From assembly GCA_964196565.1 (NCBI GenBank), contig CAXMUH010000057.1, forward strand, positions 1 to 18,715: 18,715 nt of DNA, given 5' to 3'. The notes under the pieces were generated by a model that saw only the letters and a program-made list of their open reading frames with translations, had not been told where the DNA came from and did no database searches. Position numbers and translations under genes: made by a program. The DNA comes from 2-12-FULL-42-15 sp964196565 (GTDB lineage Bacteria > Pseudomonadota > Gammaproteobacteria > Coxiellales > Coxiellaceae). Below are positions 8,255 through 14,351 of this stretch, piece by piece (the first letter of the stretch is position 1; every line of letters starts with the position of its first letter).

Positions 8255-9136
8255 ATGCTAACAATCAGACAGTTACAAATCTTTGCTAAGGTAGCAGAAC
8301 TACAAAGCATCACCAAGGCTGCTGACAGCCTCTGTTTGACGCAACCAGCTGTTACAATGCAAATTCGTCAGCTTGAAGAGTATCTAGGCGAGCCTGTGAT
8401 TGAAAAAATCGGTCGTCAAATCCACTTAACCTCGGCAGGCAAACGGGCGCTACAACATGTTAGCCAGATTAATCAGCAAATTGAAGAATTAAAACTAGCC
8501 ACACAATATGATACCCAAGAGCCTTTGGGCGAAGTACGTTTATCGATGCATCTTTCAACTCAACAGATGATTTTTGAGTGGTTGGGGAAATTTCAACAAA
8601 AATATCCCAAAGTGCGATTTAATATTGATATCAATAGTCGTGAAGAACAATTACAAGGATTACTCAACAATAAAAGTGATCTTGCTATTTTAGGCGCCCC
8701 GCCTCCCAATCCGGATTTTATTAGTCATCCTCTTATAGAATTTCAATATTCACTGGTAGCATGTGCGAATCATCCTTTGACAAAAAAAAATAAAATAATT
8801 TTGGCGGAACTTCAAAATGAGAAATTAATTTTCAGTCAACGAGGATCACCACAATATCGTGTAATGGAAAAATATTTCCCCCATCCTAAACAAAACATTA
8901 TTGAAATTAATAACACATTATCGATTAAATATGCTATTAAATCAGGCATGGGGATATCTGCTTTACCGAGTTATACTTTGCAACCAGAATTATCTTTACA
9001 AGAAATTGCAATCCTCAATGTTAATAAATTTAAAGAAGATGATAAAATTTATTTACTTTATTTAAAAAATAAAAGATTCACACGTGCTGCAAAAATTTTT
9101 ATGGAGAATTTACATATTTTCATCCAGGAAATGTAG
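8255..9136 (+). CDS. LysR family transcriptional regulator
   Basis: A 293-aa LysR-type regulator of standard length. The N-terminal winged helix-turn-helix (residues about 3-60) is typical: LTIRQLQIFAKVAE, then ITKAADSLCLTQPAVTMQIRQLE, then LTSAGKRAL. The remainder is a periplasmic-binding-protein-like effector domain, with LRQLQ-type sequence and a conserved SGMGISALPSY segment near residue 230. The start fits the family N-terminus; AAGG lies 12 bases upstream, slightly far. It is divergent from the AtuA pair and is the likely activator of it, with a metabolite of that pathway as inducer. The CbbR-like branch is possible, but the ligand cannot be read from sequence. It ends opposite the SPOR lipoprotein gene, with repeat copy B in between. 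Confidence 0.92.
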   Translation: MLTIRQLQIFAKVAELQSITKAADSLCLTQPAVTMQIRQLEEYLGEPVIEKIGRQIHLTSAGKRALQHVSQINQQIEELKLATQYDTQEPLGEVRLSMHLSTQQMIFEWLGKFQQKYPKVRFNIDINSREEQLQGLLNNKSDLAILGAPPPNPDFISHPLIEFQYSLVACANHPLTKKNKIILAELQNEKLIFSQRGSPQYRVMEKYFPHPKQNIIEINNTLSIKYAIKSGMGISALPSYTLQPELSLQEIAILNVNKFKEDDKIYLLYLKNKRFTRAAKIFMENLHIFIQEM

Positions 9137-9389
9137 CTCAATCCCTAATCTTGAAACAATTGCTTGCTTTTTCAAAAGGCCCAATGTCACGATCCGTGTC
9201 ACCAGAGGCCACTTGTTCCGTATGACCTAAGAGCAAGAACGCGTGATTAGCGACCATTTATCAATATGGGTCTCCAGCATCTGCACAATGATCGATCAGT
9301 TGGTTTCGGGGGTCTTCTCAAAAAAACCCACTTAGAGCATACTTTAGGTTATCTAACGAAGTTAGCTGGAATTATTGATATTCGTTACG
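9137..9389. other. Non-coding stretch, possible decayed gene fragment
   Basis: About 250 bases after lysR hold no convincing gene. One plus-strand frame without a usable start (9231-9335) reads as a 34-residue C-terminus-like fragment ending in DQLVSGVFSKKPT, and short frames also exist on minus. I do not recognise any of them. A small hairpin CTAAC-gaa-GTTAG (9356-9368) precedes repeat copy B, as a hairpin also precedes copy A. Confidence 0.3.
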
Positions 9390-9511
9390 CGATGGGGGAT
9401 TGTTAAGGGGGAGAATCGTGATTCTCCCCCTTAACTGCAAGTGCGAGTTCACCTCGCACGCAGCATCATATCAGGAAGCAATTCATGCTAACTGCGTTCT
9501 CGGGAATTGCT
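9390..9511 (+). repeat. Multi-hairpin intergenic repeat, copy B
   Basis: Starts with the shared box CGATGGGGG (9390-9398). Hairpin I is a perfect 16-bp stem, GTTAAGGGGGAGAATC (9402-9417) with its complement at 9420-9435 and a GT centre. Hairpin II pairs GTGCGAG (9441-9447) with CTCGCAC (9453-9459), framed by TGC and GCA. The box CAGGAAGC (9472-9479) leads into hairpin III, AGCAATTC (9477-9484) with GAATTGCT (9504-9511). It ends three bases before the stop codon of the SPOR lipoprotein gene, so it may also serve as the terminator for the converging lysR and lipoprotein transcripts. Confidence 0.8.
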
Positions 9512-9513
9512 GG

Positions 9514-10617
9514 CTAAGCAACAATTTTATTTAACTTAATTTCCTTCTTGATCAAGCCGTATGACTTAATCCAAGGATGCAAAGCTTGAATATTTTTGGG
9601 AAGTTGCTTTATTGCCGCCTTCGCTTGCGCTCTAGTTGTATACTTGCCATAAACTAGCATATGCCAACGCCCGCCTCGGTAGTTTGCAGAATAAAAAGAA
9701 GCTTTGCCATGCAAATGATTGCGCCTAACAAACTTACTTAATGAGCCCAAATCGGCACTTGCCATAAGCTGAATGGTGTAATGCATGCTGCTGGTAGCTG
9801 CGCTTAATTTAACCTTTGAAGCTTTGTTAACTTTTGAAGGTGCTTGTTTAACCTTTGAAGCTTTGTTAACTTTTGAAGCTGCTAGTTTAACCTTTGAAGC
9901 TTTGTTAACTTTTGAAGCTGCTTGTTTAACCTTTGAAGCTTTGTTAACTTTGGAAGCTGCTAGTTTAACCTTTGAAGCTTGTTTAACCTTTGCTTTACCT
10001 TTTGCACTTGACTCATTTATTGACTTCTGAGCAGAAGGTCGATTAAGCTTAATCGTTTGATGTGCTGGTGTATTTTTTGCTGGCGCATTTTTCTGCAACA
10101 CTTTTAATGCTGAGCTACTTGGAGTTCTCCCTTTGGAGTAAGCAGGTAAATGATTTTTCATATCACCGGAAGGTGTTGCATTATTAAGTTCTGAAGCAGT
10201 GTGCTTTTTATACTGCTTAGGATTATAATCAGCCGAGTGGCCTTCGACACTTTCACCCATACCAGGATATTCTTTATGGTTTAAAATATGGGTAGCCTTT
10301 AACGCCAATGGCTGTCCTTGAGCAGAAGCTCGCCGAATCCAAAGTTTAGCAGCATTCACATCACGCACCGTGCCTATTCCATAGAAATACATGTAACCCA
10401 ATGCATATTGAGCATCTGGATCACCATCTTGTGCAGCTGATTCAATTCGATCTAACGAACAATTATATTTCTGTAGAAAGTGATTATTGCTACACGCAGG
10501 GGTCCCCTTAAAGGAGTGACCAGTTTTAGTTTTTGTGGTATGTTCACAACCAGTGATAAAAACAGCTGCAATCACAGCAACAGTTGTCAATCTGGCAATT
10601 TGGCGGAGTGTCAACAT
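9514..10617 (-). CDS. Sel1-repeat / SPOR-domain lipoprotein with tandem-repeat linker
   Basis: A predicted outer-membrane lipoprotein of 367 aa. A signal sequence ends in the lipobox ITGC with the lipidated cysteine at residue 24, followed by Glu, so inner-membrane retention is not signalled. A Sel1/TPR-like unit spans about 61-105 (GDPDAQYALGYMYFYGIG). The middle is low in hydrophobics and very rich in Lys, Ala, Ser and Val, including tandem 13-residue units NKASKVK(L/Q)AASKV at about 209-270. A SPOR domain closes the protein from about 278 (YTIQLMAS, then WHMLVYGKY). SPOR domains bind denuded septal peptidoglycan, so a cell-division or envelope role is likely. The basic linker could contact peptidoglycan, lipopolysaccharide or teichoic-like anions. 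AAGGA lies seven bases before the start. It is transcribed alone. Confidence 0.85.
   Translation of the reverse strand: MLTLRQIARLTTVAVIAAVFITGCEHTTKTKTGHSFKGTPACSNNHFLQKYNCSLDRIESAAQDGDPDAQYALGYMYFYGIGTVRDVNAAKLWIRRASAQGQPLALKATHILNHKEYPGMGESVEGHSADYNPKQYKKHTASELNNATPSGDMKNHLPAYSKGRTPSSSALKVLQKNAPAKNTPAHQTIKLNRPSAQKSINESSAKGKAKVKQASKVKLAASKVNKASKVKQAASKVNKASKVKLAASKVNKASKVKQAPSKVNKASKVKLSAATSSMHYTIQLMASADLGSLSKFVRRNHLHGKASFYSANYRGGRWHMLVYGKYTTRAQAKAAIKQLPKNIQALHPWIKSYGLIKKEIKLNKIVA
9808..9993. repeat. 39-bp tandem repeats inside the SPOR lipoprotein gene
   Basis: Four complete 39-bp units begin at 9808, 9847, 9886 and 9925, each opening with TTTAACCTTTGAAGCTTTG on the plus strand. A shortened unit starts at 9964 and a partial one at 9982. 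They are in frame (13 codons) and encode the Lys/Ala-rich linker. Units alternate between GCTAG and GCTTG at their junction, which suggests that a 78-bp pair was duplicated. Copy number is likely to vary between strains through slippage. Confidence 0.9.
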
Positions 10618-10700
10618 AACGCTATCCTTTTCGTTAATAATTATTTAAAAGTAACCATTTAGCCCTCGCGACAGAACAACAAAGTACTTACTATTAAGTT

Positions 10701-10728
10701 AATATATTTTGCGCTATATCACCTACAA
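10701..10728 (-). promoter_or_regulatory. Possible promoter of the SPOR lipoprotein gene
   Basis: On minus, TTGTAG (10723-10728) is followed by 16 bases and TATATT (10701-10706), about 85 bases before the start codon. Both boxes are near consensus, but the region is AT-rich, so chance matches are easy. Confidence 0.4.
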
Positions 10729-10774
10729 AATGCAAGAATATTACCAAGATCAGCACATTATTTTTATTTATGGC

Positions 10775-10810
10775 AAAAAAAATGCCCATCTTATCAGAAA
10801 TGAGCATTTT
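10775..10810 (-). terminator. Intrinsic terminator of the 47-aa membrane peptide gene
   Basis: On the minus strand AAAATGC (10804-10810) pairs with GCATTTT on the far side of an 11-17 base loop, extended by CAT/ATG with one mismatch. The stem runs straight into eight T residues (10775-10782). It lies 23 bases after the stop of the small gene. This is strong independent evidence that the small gene is a real transcription unit. Confidence 0.7.
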
Positions 10811-10832
10811 GGAAAATTATTCTATTAGCAAA

Positions 10833-10976
10833 TCAGTATGACATAAAGTATGGATAACTGACTTCTTGCCTTGTTAGCTGCTTACTTACTGAACCTCCGC
10901 TGAAGAGTGTCAATAAACTGGTGCAAAGTAGACCAGCGAAAACGATAACTACAACACTAGCGAGTGCTTTTCTCAT
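10833..10976 (-). CDS. Small single-pass membrane peptide (47 aa), unknown function
   Basis: A short gene of 47 codons starting at 10976. Residues 2-3 are basic (RK), residues about 5-25 form one hydrophobic segment (ALASVVVIVFAGLLCTSLL), and the tail SVSKQLTRQEVSYPYFMSY is polar, basic and aromatic. The positive-inside rule predicts a cytoplasmic N-terminus, with the tail in the periplasm or, if cleaved, secreted. The single cysteine at 18 is not in a proper lipobox. Support for reality: a perfect GGAGG eight bases before the ATG, an intrinsic terminator right after, and a foldable leader and palindromes upstream. I recognise no family. Type I toxins are of similar size and shape, and a regulatory membrane microprotein or signal-peptide-only peptide are alternatives. 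Confidence 0.65.
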   Translation of the reverse strand: MRKALASVVVIVFAGLLCTSLLTLFSGGSVSKQLTRQEVSYPYFMSY

Positions 10977-11021
10977 TTTAAAATCCTCCATGATTTAATT
11001 TTAATAGCCTATCAAGCTGTT

Positions 11022-11079
11022 TCACCCAGTGGTTAACTCCCTGTAAACCACTTCTAAAAGCAATTACGCTGTTGGGTGA
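11022..11079 (-). promoter_or_regulatory. Nested inverted repeats, probable structured leader of the 47-aa gene
   Basis: An outer pair TCACCCA (11022-11028) / TGGGTGA (11073-11079) encloses an inner pair AGTGGTT (11028-11034) / AACCACT (11046-11052). The block lies 46 bases upstream of the small gene's start and would be in its 5' UTR if transcription begins further upstream. No known riboswitch class is recognised. Confidence 0.4.
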
Positions 11080-11130
11080 GTTACTAAGTTAGCATAGCAG
11101 GTAAAGATAACAAGAGACCAAATAAAAACG

Positions 11131-11150
11131 AATTACCATATATGGTAATT
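11131..11150. promoter_or_regulatory. Perfect 20-bp palindrome, candidate operator
   Basis: AATTACCATATATGGTAATT reads the same on both strands. It lies 155 bp upstream of the 47-aa gene and 217 bp after the rseP stop, in DNA without coding potential. The length and symmetry fit a dimeric regulator site. The regulator is unknown and no convincing -10/-35 pair could be assigned next to it. Confidence 0.5.
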
Positions 11151-11171
11151 ACTCGCTATGCCCCTATGACT

Positions 11172-11198
11172 ATTCAACTTATAATCAATAAGTTGAAT
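11172..11198. promoter_or_regulatory. 11-bp perfect inverted repeat
   Basis: ATTCAACTTAT (11172-11182) and ATAAGTTGAAT (11188-11198) are exact complements around a five-base centre. No T-run follows on either strand, so it is more likely a protein-binding site than a terminator. It lies 21 bases beyond the 20-bp palindrome. Confidence 0.4.
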
Positions 11199-11284
11199 TG
11201 AAATTGTGGCATTCATTAACGCTTACTCTTTACTTCGTACAACTTGATTTCTTATAGACTCACAGGACAATCTCTCACGCAATA

Positions 11285-11306
11285 TTGAGCTGTCTCTCAA
11301 GCTCAA
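11285..11306. other. Hairpin downstream of rseP
   Basis: TTGAGCT (11285-11291) pairs with AGCTCAA (11300-11306) around an eight-base loop, 61 bases after the rseP stop. No T-run follows on minus, so termination is uncertain. The rest of the 390-bp gap from 10977 to 11366 shows no further coding potential. Confidence 0.35.
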
Positions 11307-11366
11307 CAATTGGTCACTCACTTTATTTTCGCCGTTTTGAAAGGCCGGAATTCAAGTATCAAATAG

Positions 11367-12725
11367 TTAACCAAAGATGCGGTATAGATCATTGATCGTG
11401 GCATGCACCACGATAAAAATCACAAACAACATACCAAAGGTAAAACCCATTGCTTGAATCCGATCGGGCACAGGACGACGTATAATCGCTTCTATCAGCT
11501 GAAATAGAAAGTGTCCACCATCCAAGCCAGGTATCGGTAACAAGTTAATAAAGCCCACAGCGAGACTTATAAAGCCAATAAAGCCCAGATACACCTCAAG
11601 CCCTGCGTGTGTCGCCTTACCCGCCGCCTGAAATATACTGATCGGACCCCCAATCACTTTAAACGAAAGCTTAGCGGTGATCATTTTTTCTAATACCAGC
11701 GCATTATATTTAAATAATACCCAAGTTCTAATCACGGCAGGCTTCCAAGCAGTTAAAACATTATACCTTTCTTTATATAACATTGAAGCGGGAATCGTAG
11801 GTGGCACCACCATCACACCCAAATAACCCAACTTTTTGTTCTGCAATTGATGCCCTATTAAAATGTTAAGTGTTTTGGCATGGCCATCACGCTGCACTGT
11901 CATTACCGCTTTGTGACCCGCCAAATTACGAATCATCGCCACTGCTTGATTCCAAGAATGAATGGGTTTGCCATTTATCGAAGTGATCCGATCCTTTGGC
12001 ATCAGTCCCGCTTTTGCTGCTGGTGACTTTGGCATAATCCGTTTGACCACCGGCGGGATAAGAGCGATTAAAGGAAACATACCCAATGTTTTAAAAATTT
12101 CAGGTTTACGTTTATCAATTTTCCAATGCGATAAATTAAAAGATCGCACCGCCGTTTGTGTGCTGTTTTTTGGCATCACAGTAACATTTAACTTACCCGG
12201 ATCACCCATTTGCAAAAACATTTTCATGATCACTTGCTGCCAATTATAAGTGCGAACGCCGCCCACTTTCAAAATATGATCCCCAGATTTTACACCTGCC
12301 TCTGCTGCAAAAGACTTTGGCACCACACTGCCGACAACCGGCTTCACATGAGAAATTCCAATCAAATACGCCGCCCAAAAAACCACAATCGCTAAAACAA
12401 AATTGGTGAAGGGACCTGCTAACACCACAGCCATGCGAACCAATAACGGTTTACGATTAAAAGAGCGATGCATCTCTGATGCGGGAACATCTTTAACATC
12501 TGTCTCACCTAACATTTTGACGTAACCACCCAAAGGCACAATGCCAATCGCATATTCTGTGCCATCTTTTGCAACTCGCTTGTAAATCGCTTTACCAAAG
12601 CCAATTGAAAATCGAATAATTTTGATACCAAAGGCACGCGCGACAAAAAAGTGACCCATTTCATGCAAAAGTATGATGACGAATATGGCTAAAATTGCGC
12701 CAACAATTGAAATAAATAAATGCAT
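11367..12725 (-). CDS. rseP: RIP zinc metalloprotease RseP (site-2 protease)
   Basis: RseP is an inner-membrane intramembrane protease that cleaves anti-sigma factor RseA after DegS, releasing sigma-E, and removes remnant signal peptides. From the ATG at 12725 the product is 452 aa, close to the E. coli length of 450. The first membrane helix carries HEMGH at 21-25 (zinc ligands and catalytic Glu). Two PDZ domains lie at about 127-210 and 225-310. The last helices hold NLLPIPGLDGGH with the third zinc ligand D402. In-frame GTG (12734) and ATG (12731) starts exist. I chose 12725 because AAGG then sits eight bases upstream. The usual dxr and bamA neighbours are absent, and the gene stands alone, divergent from rlmD. 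Confidence 0.95.
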   Translation of the reverse strand: MHLFISIVGAILAIFVIILLHEMGHFFVARAFGIKIIRFSIGFGKAIYKRVAKDGTEYAIGIVPLGGYVKMLGETDVKDVPASEMHRSFNRKPLLVRMAVVLAGPFTNFVLAIVVFWAAYLIGISHVKPVVGSVVPKSFAAEAGVKSGDHILKVGGVRTYNWQQVIMKMFLQMGDPGKLNVTVMPKNSTQTAVRSFNLSHWKIDKRKPEIFKTLGMFPLIALIPPVVKRIMPKSPAAKAGLMPKDRITSINGKPIHSWNQAVAMIRNLAGHKAVMTVQRDGHAKTLNILIGHQLQNKKLGYLGVMVVPPTIPASMLYKERYNVLTAWKPAVIRTWVLFKYNALVLEKMITAKLSFKVIGGPISIFQAAGKATHAGLEVYLGFIGFISLAVGFINLLPIPGLDGGHFLFQLIEAIIRRPVPDRIQAMGFTFGMLFVIFIVVHATINDLYRIFG

Positions 12726-12807
12726 GCACATCACCTTATGGGAAGCTTATGTTAAGTGTGCTGTTATTGTGTCGTTGATCGCGCGATCTGTCCAGCGTTA
12801 AACCGAC

Positions 12808-12835
12808 CTTATACCTAAAAATAATATTTGTAAAA
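12808..12835 (-). promoter_or_regulatory. Possible promoter of rseP
   Basis: On minus, TATAAG (12808-12813) lies 16 bases after TTTTAC (12830-12835), some 85 bases before the rseP start. The -10 match is good and the -35 weak. The same 290-bp divergent region must also drive rlmD, for which no clear promoter was assigned. Confidence 0.35.
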
Positions 12836-13015
12836 CAAATTGTCAACTCAAAAAAAATAACTAATGCATTCTTTTTTATAACAATAAAATTCAATCTGTA
12901 ACTGAAATAGACAACAATTAACCTTCCCTAATTTCATTTGTAAGAGATTTAAGGTAATGTTGTCGGGCGAGTATCCGAGCCCATCAGTGGCAATTTGTTA
13001 AGCAAAAATAAGAGT

Positions 13016-14350
13016 ATGATGAAAAAGCCAAAAAAAAACTTAACCGAAGTTGAAGCATCCATCACAAACCTAGCGCATGATGGCCGTGGCATCGCCCGAA
13101 TAGAGGGCAAAACTGTATTTGTAGCCGGTGCGTTACCCGGCGAATTCGTCAAGTTTCGTTATCAAAAACGTCGCAGCACTTTTGATGAAGGCTTTGTCAC
13201 CACAGTTTTAACACCTTCAGCAGAACGCCAAGTTGCAAAATGCCAGCACTTTGGCGTGTGTGGCGGTTGCAGTTTGCAGCACATCAGCGCGGAACAACAA
13301 ATTGCATTAAAACAAAAAACTTTGCTCGAGCAGTTAGAACATTCAGCCCACACCAAACCCAATGAAATTTTACCACCGCTGGTTGCCAATATTTGGGGTT
13401 ATCGAAATAAAGCACGCATGGGCGTTAAATATGTTCCAGGAAAAAATAAAGTATTAGTCGGCTTTCGCGAAAAAGATAGTCGTTATCTGGCTAATTTAGT
13501 TCAATGTGAAGTACTACATCCATCAGTTGGTATGCATTTAACCGATATCAGCGACATGCTTTATAAACTTGAAGCTCGCGATAAAATTCCACAAATCGAA
13601 GTGGCCGTTGATGATTACGATACCGCACTTATTATTCGCCATTTAACCGATTTATGCGAATCGGATCTCAATCAACTCAAACAATTTGCTGAAGATTTTA
13701 AATATAAACTGTATTTACAGCCCAAAGGGATCGATACCATTCATCAGGTTTATCCGGAACCTCCTGAATTAATGCATTATCGGTTAGATGATTATAATGT
13801 TGAACTTCAATTTGAACCGTATCAGTTTACCCAAGTGAATAGCGAAATTAATAAAAAAATGATTGCGCGCGCAATTGAATTACTTGAAGTGACAAAAGAA
13901 GATAATGTGTTAGATTTATTTTGTGGGCTGGGAAATTTCACTTTGCCCATAGCCACAAAATGCAAATCCATTATTGGCGTTGAAGGCGATGCGGATTCTA
14001 TTAAACAGGCACAAGCCAATGCGGCACTAAATGACATTCAAAATGCCAAATTTTACTGTGCAAACTTATTTGAACCACCCTATAATAGAGAATGGTCACA
14101 GCAACGCTTTGACAAGGTATTATTGGACCCACCACGAACAGGTGCCAAGCAAGTGATTGATTTTTTTAACCAATGGCAACCACAGAAAATAGTCTATGTC
14201 TCATGCAATCCCGCGACTTTAGCGCGCGATGCAGCATTGATCATTGAACAGGGCTATACTTTACAAAAAGCTGGCGTCATGGATATGTTCCCTCACACCC
14301 AGCATGTCGAATCGATCGCCCTATTCGAAAAAGTCAAGGGAAAGCACTAG
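13016..14350 (+). CDS. rlmD: 23S rRNA (uracil-1939 C5)-methyltransferase RlmD
   Basis: RlmD uses S-adenosylmethionine to methylate U1939 of 23S rRNA. The 444-aa product has an N-terminal TRAM RNA-binding domain (from about ITNLAHDGRGIAR to VTTVLTPS). Four iron-sulfur cysteines lie at 76, 82, 85 (CQHFGVCGGC) and 164. The Rossmann methyltransferase domain shows VLDLFCGLGNFTLP near 298-311, DPPR at 371-374 and the catalytic cysteine 397 in SCNPATLARD. Starts are ambiguous: ATG at 13016 or 13019, with an upstream in-frame TTG at 12995. I chose 13016 because the basic N-terminus resembles the family and AGAG is close by. relA starts one base after the stop codon, so the two form an operon, as in E. 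coli. Confidence 0.95.
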   Translation: MMKKPKKNLTEVEASITNLAHDGRGIARIEGKTVFVAGALPGEFVKFRYQKRRSTFDEGFVTTVLTPSAERQVAKCQHFGVCGGCSLQHISAEQQIALKQKTLLEQLEHSAHTKPNEILPPLVANIWGYRNKARMGVKYVPGKNKVLVGFREKDSRYLANLVQCEVLHPSVGMHLTDISDMLYKLEARDKIPQIEVAVDDYDTALIIRHLTDLCESDLNQLKQFAEDFKYKLYLQPKGIDTIHQVYPEPPELMHYRLDDYNVELQFEPYQFTQVNSEINKKMIARAIELLEVTKEDNVLDLFCGLGNFTLPIATKCKSIIGVEGDADSIKQAQANAALNDIQNAKFYCANLFEPPYNREWSQQRFDKVLLDPPRTGAKQVIDFFNQWQPQKIVYVSCNPATLARDAALIIEQGYTLQKAGVMDMFPHTQHVESIALFEKVKGKH

Positions 14351-14351
14351 C

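Noticed and set aside
9808..9993. Possible CRISPR-like array
   Set aside because: Units are directly adjacent with no unique spacers, and they are in-frame coding repeats.
9785..10030. 81-aa plus-strand frame rich in LTFEA
   Set aside because: It is the antisense reading of the 39-bp repeats in the SPOR lipoprotein gene; the minus frame has a signal peptide and known domains.
12777..12788. GATCGCGCGATC palindrome in the rseP-rlmD gap
   Set aside because: A 12-bp palindrome made of overlapping GATC/CGCG words; too short to support an operator without recurrence.
12957..13001. 14-codon frame starting after AAGG upstream of rlmD
   Set aside because: AAGG is only two bases from the ATG, the peptide is very short, and no attenuation structure could be built around it.
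14244..14351. Longer relA start at 14244
   Set aside because: The extra 36 residues overlap the end of rlmD out of frame and do not resemble RelA N-termini; 14352 follows the rlmD stop by one base.
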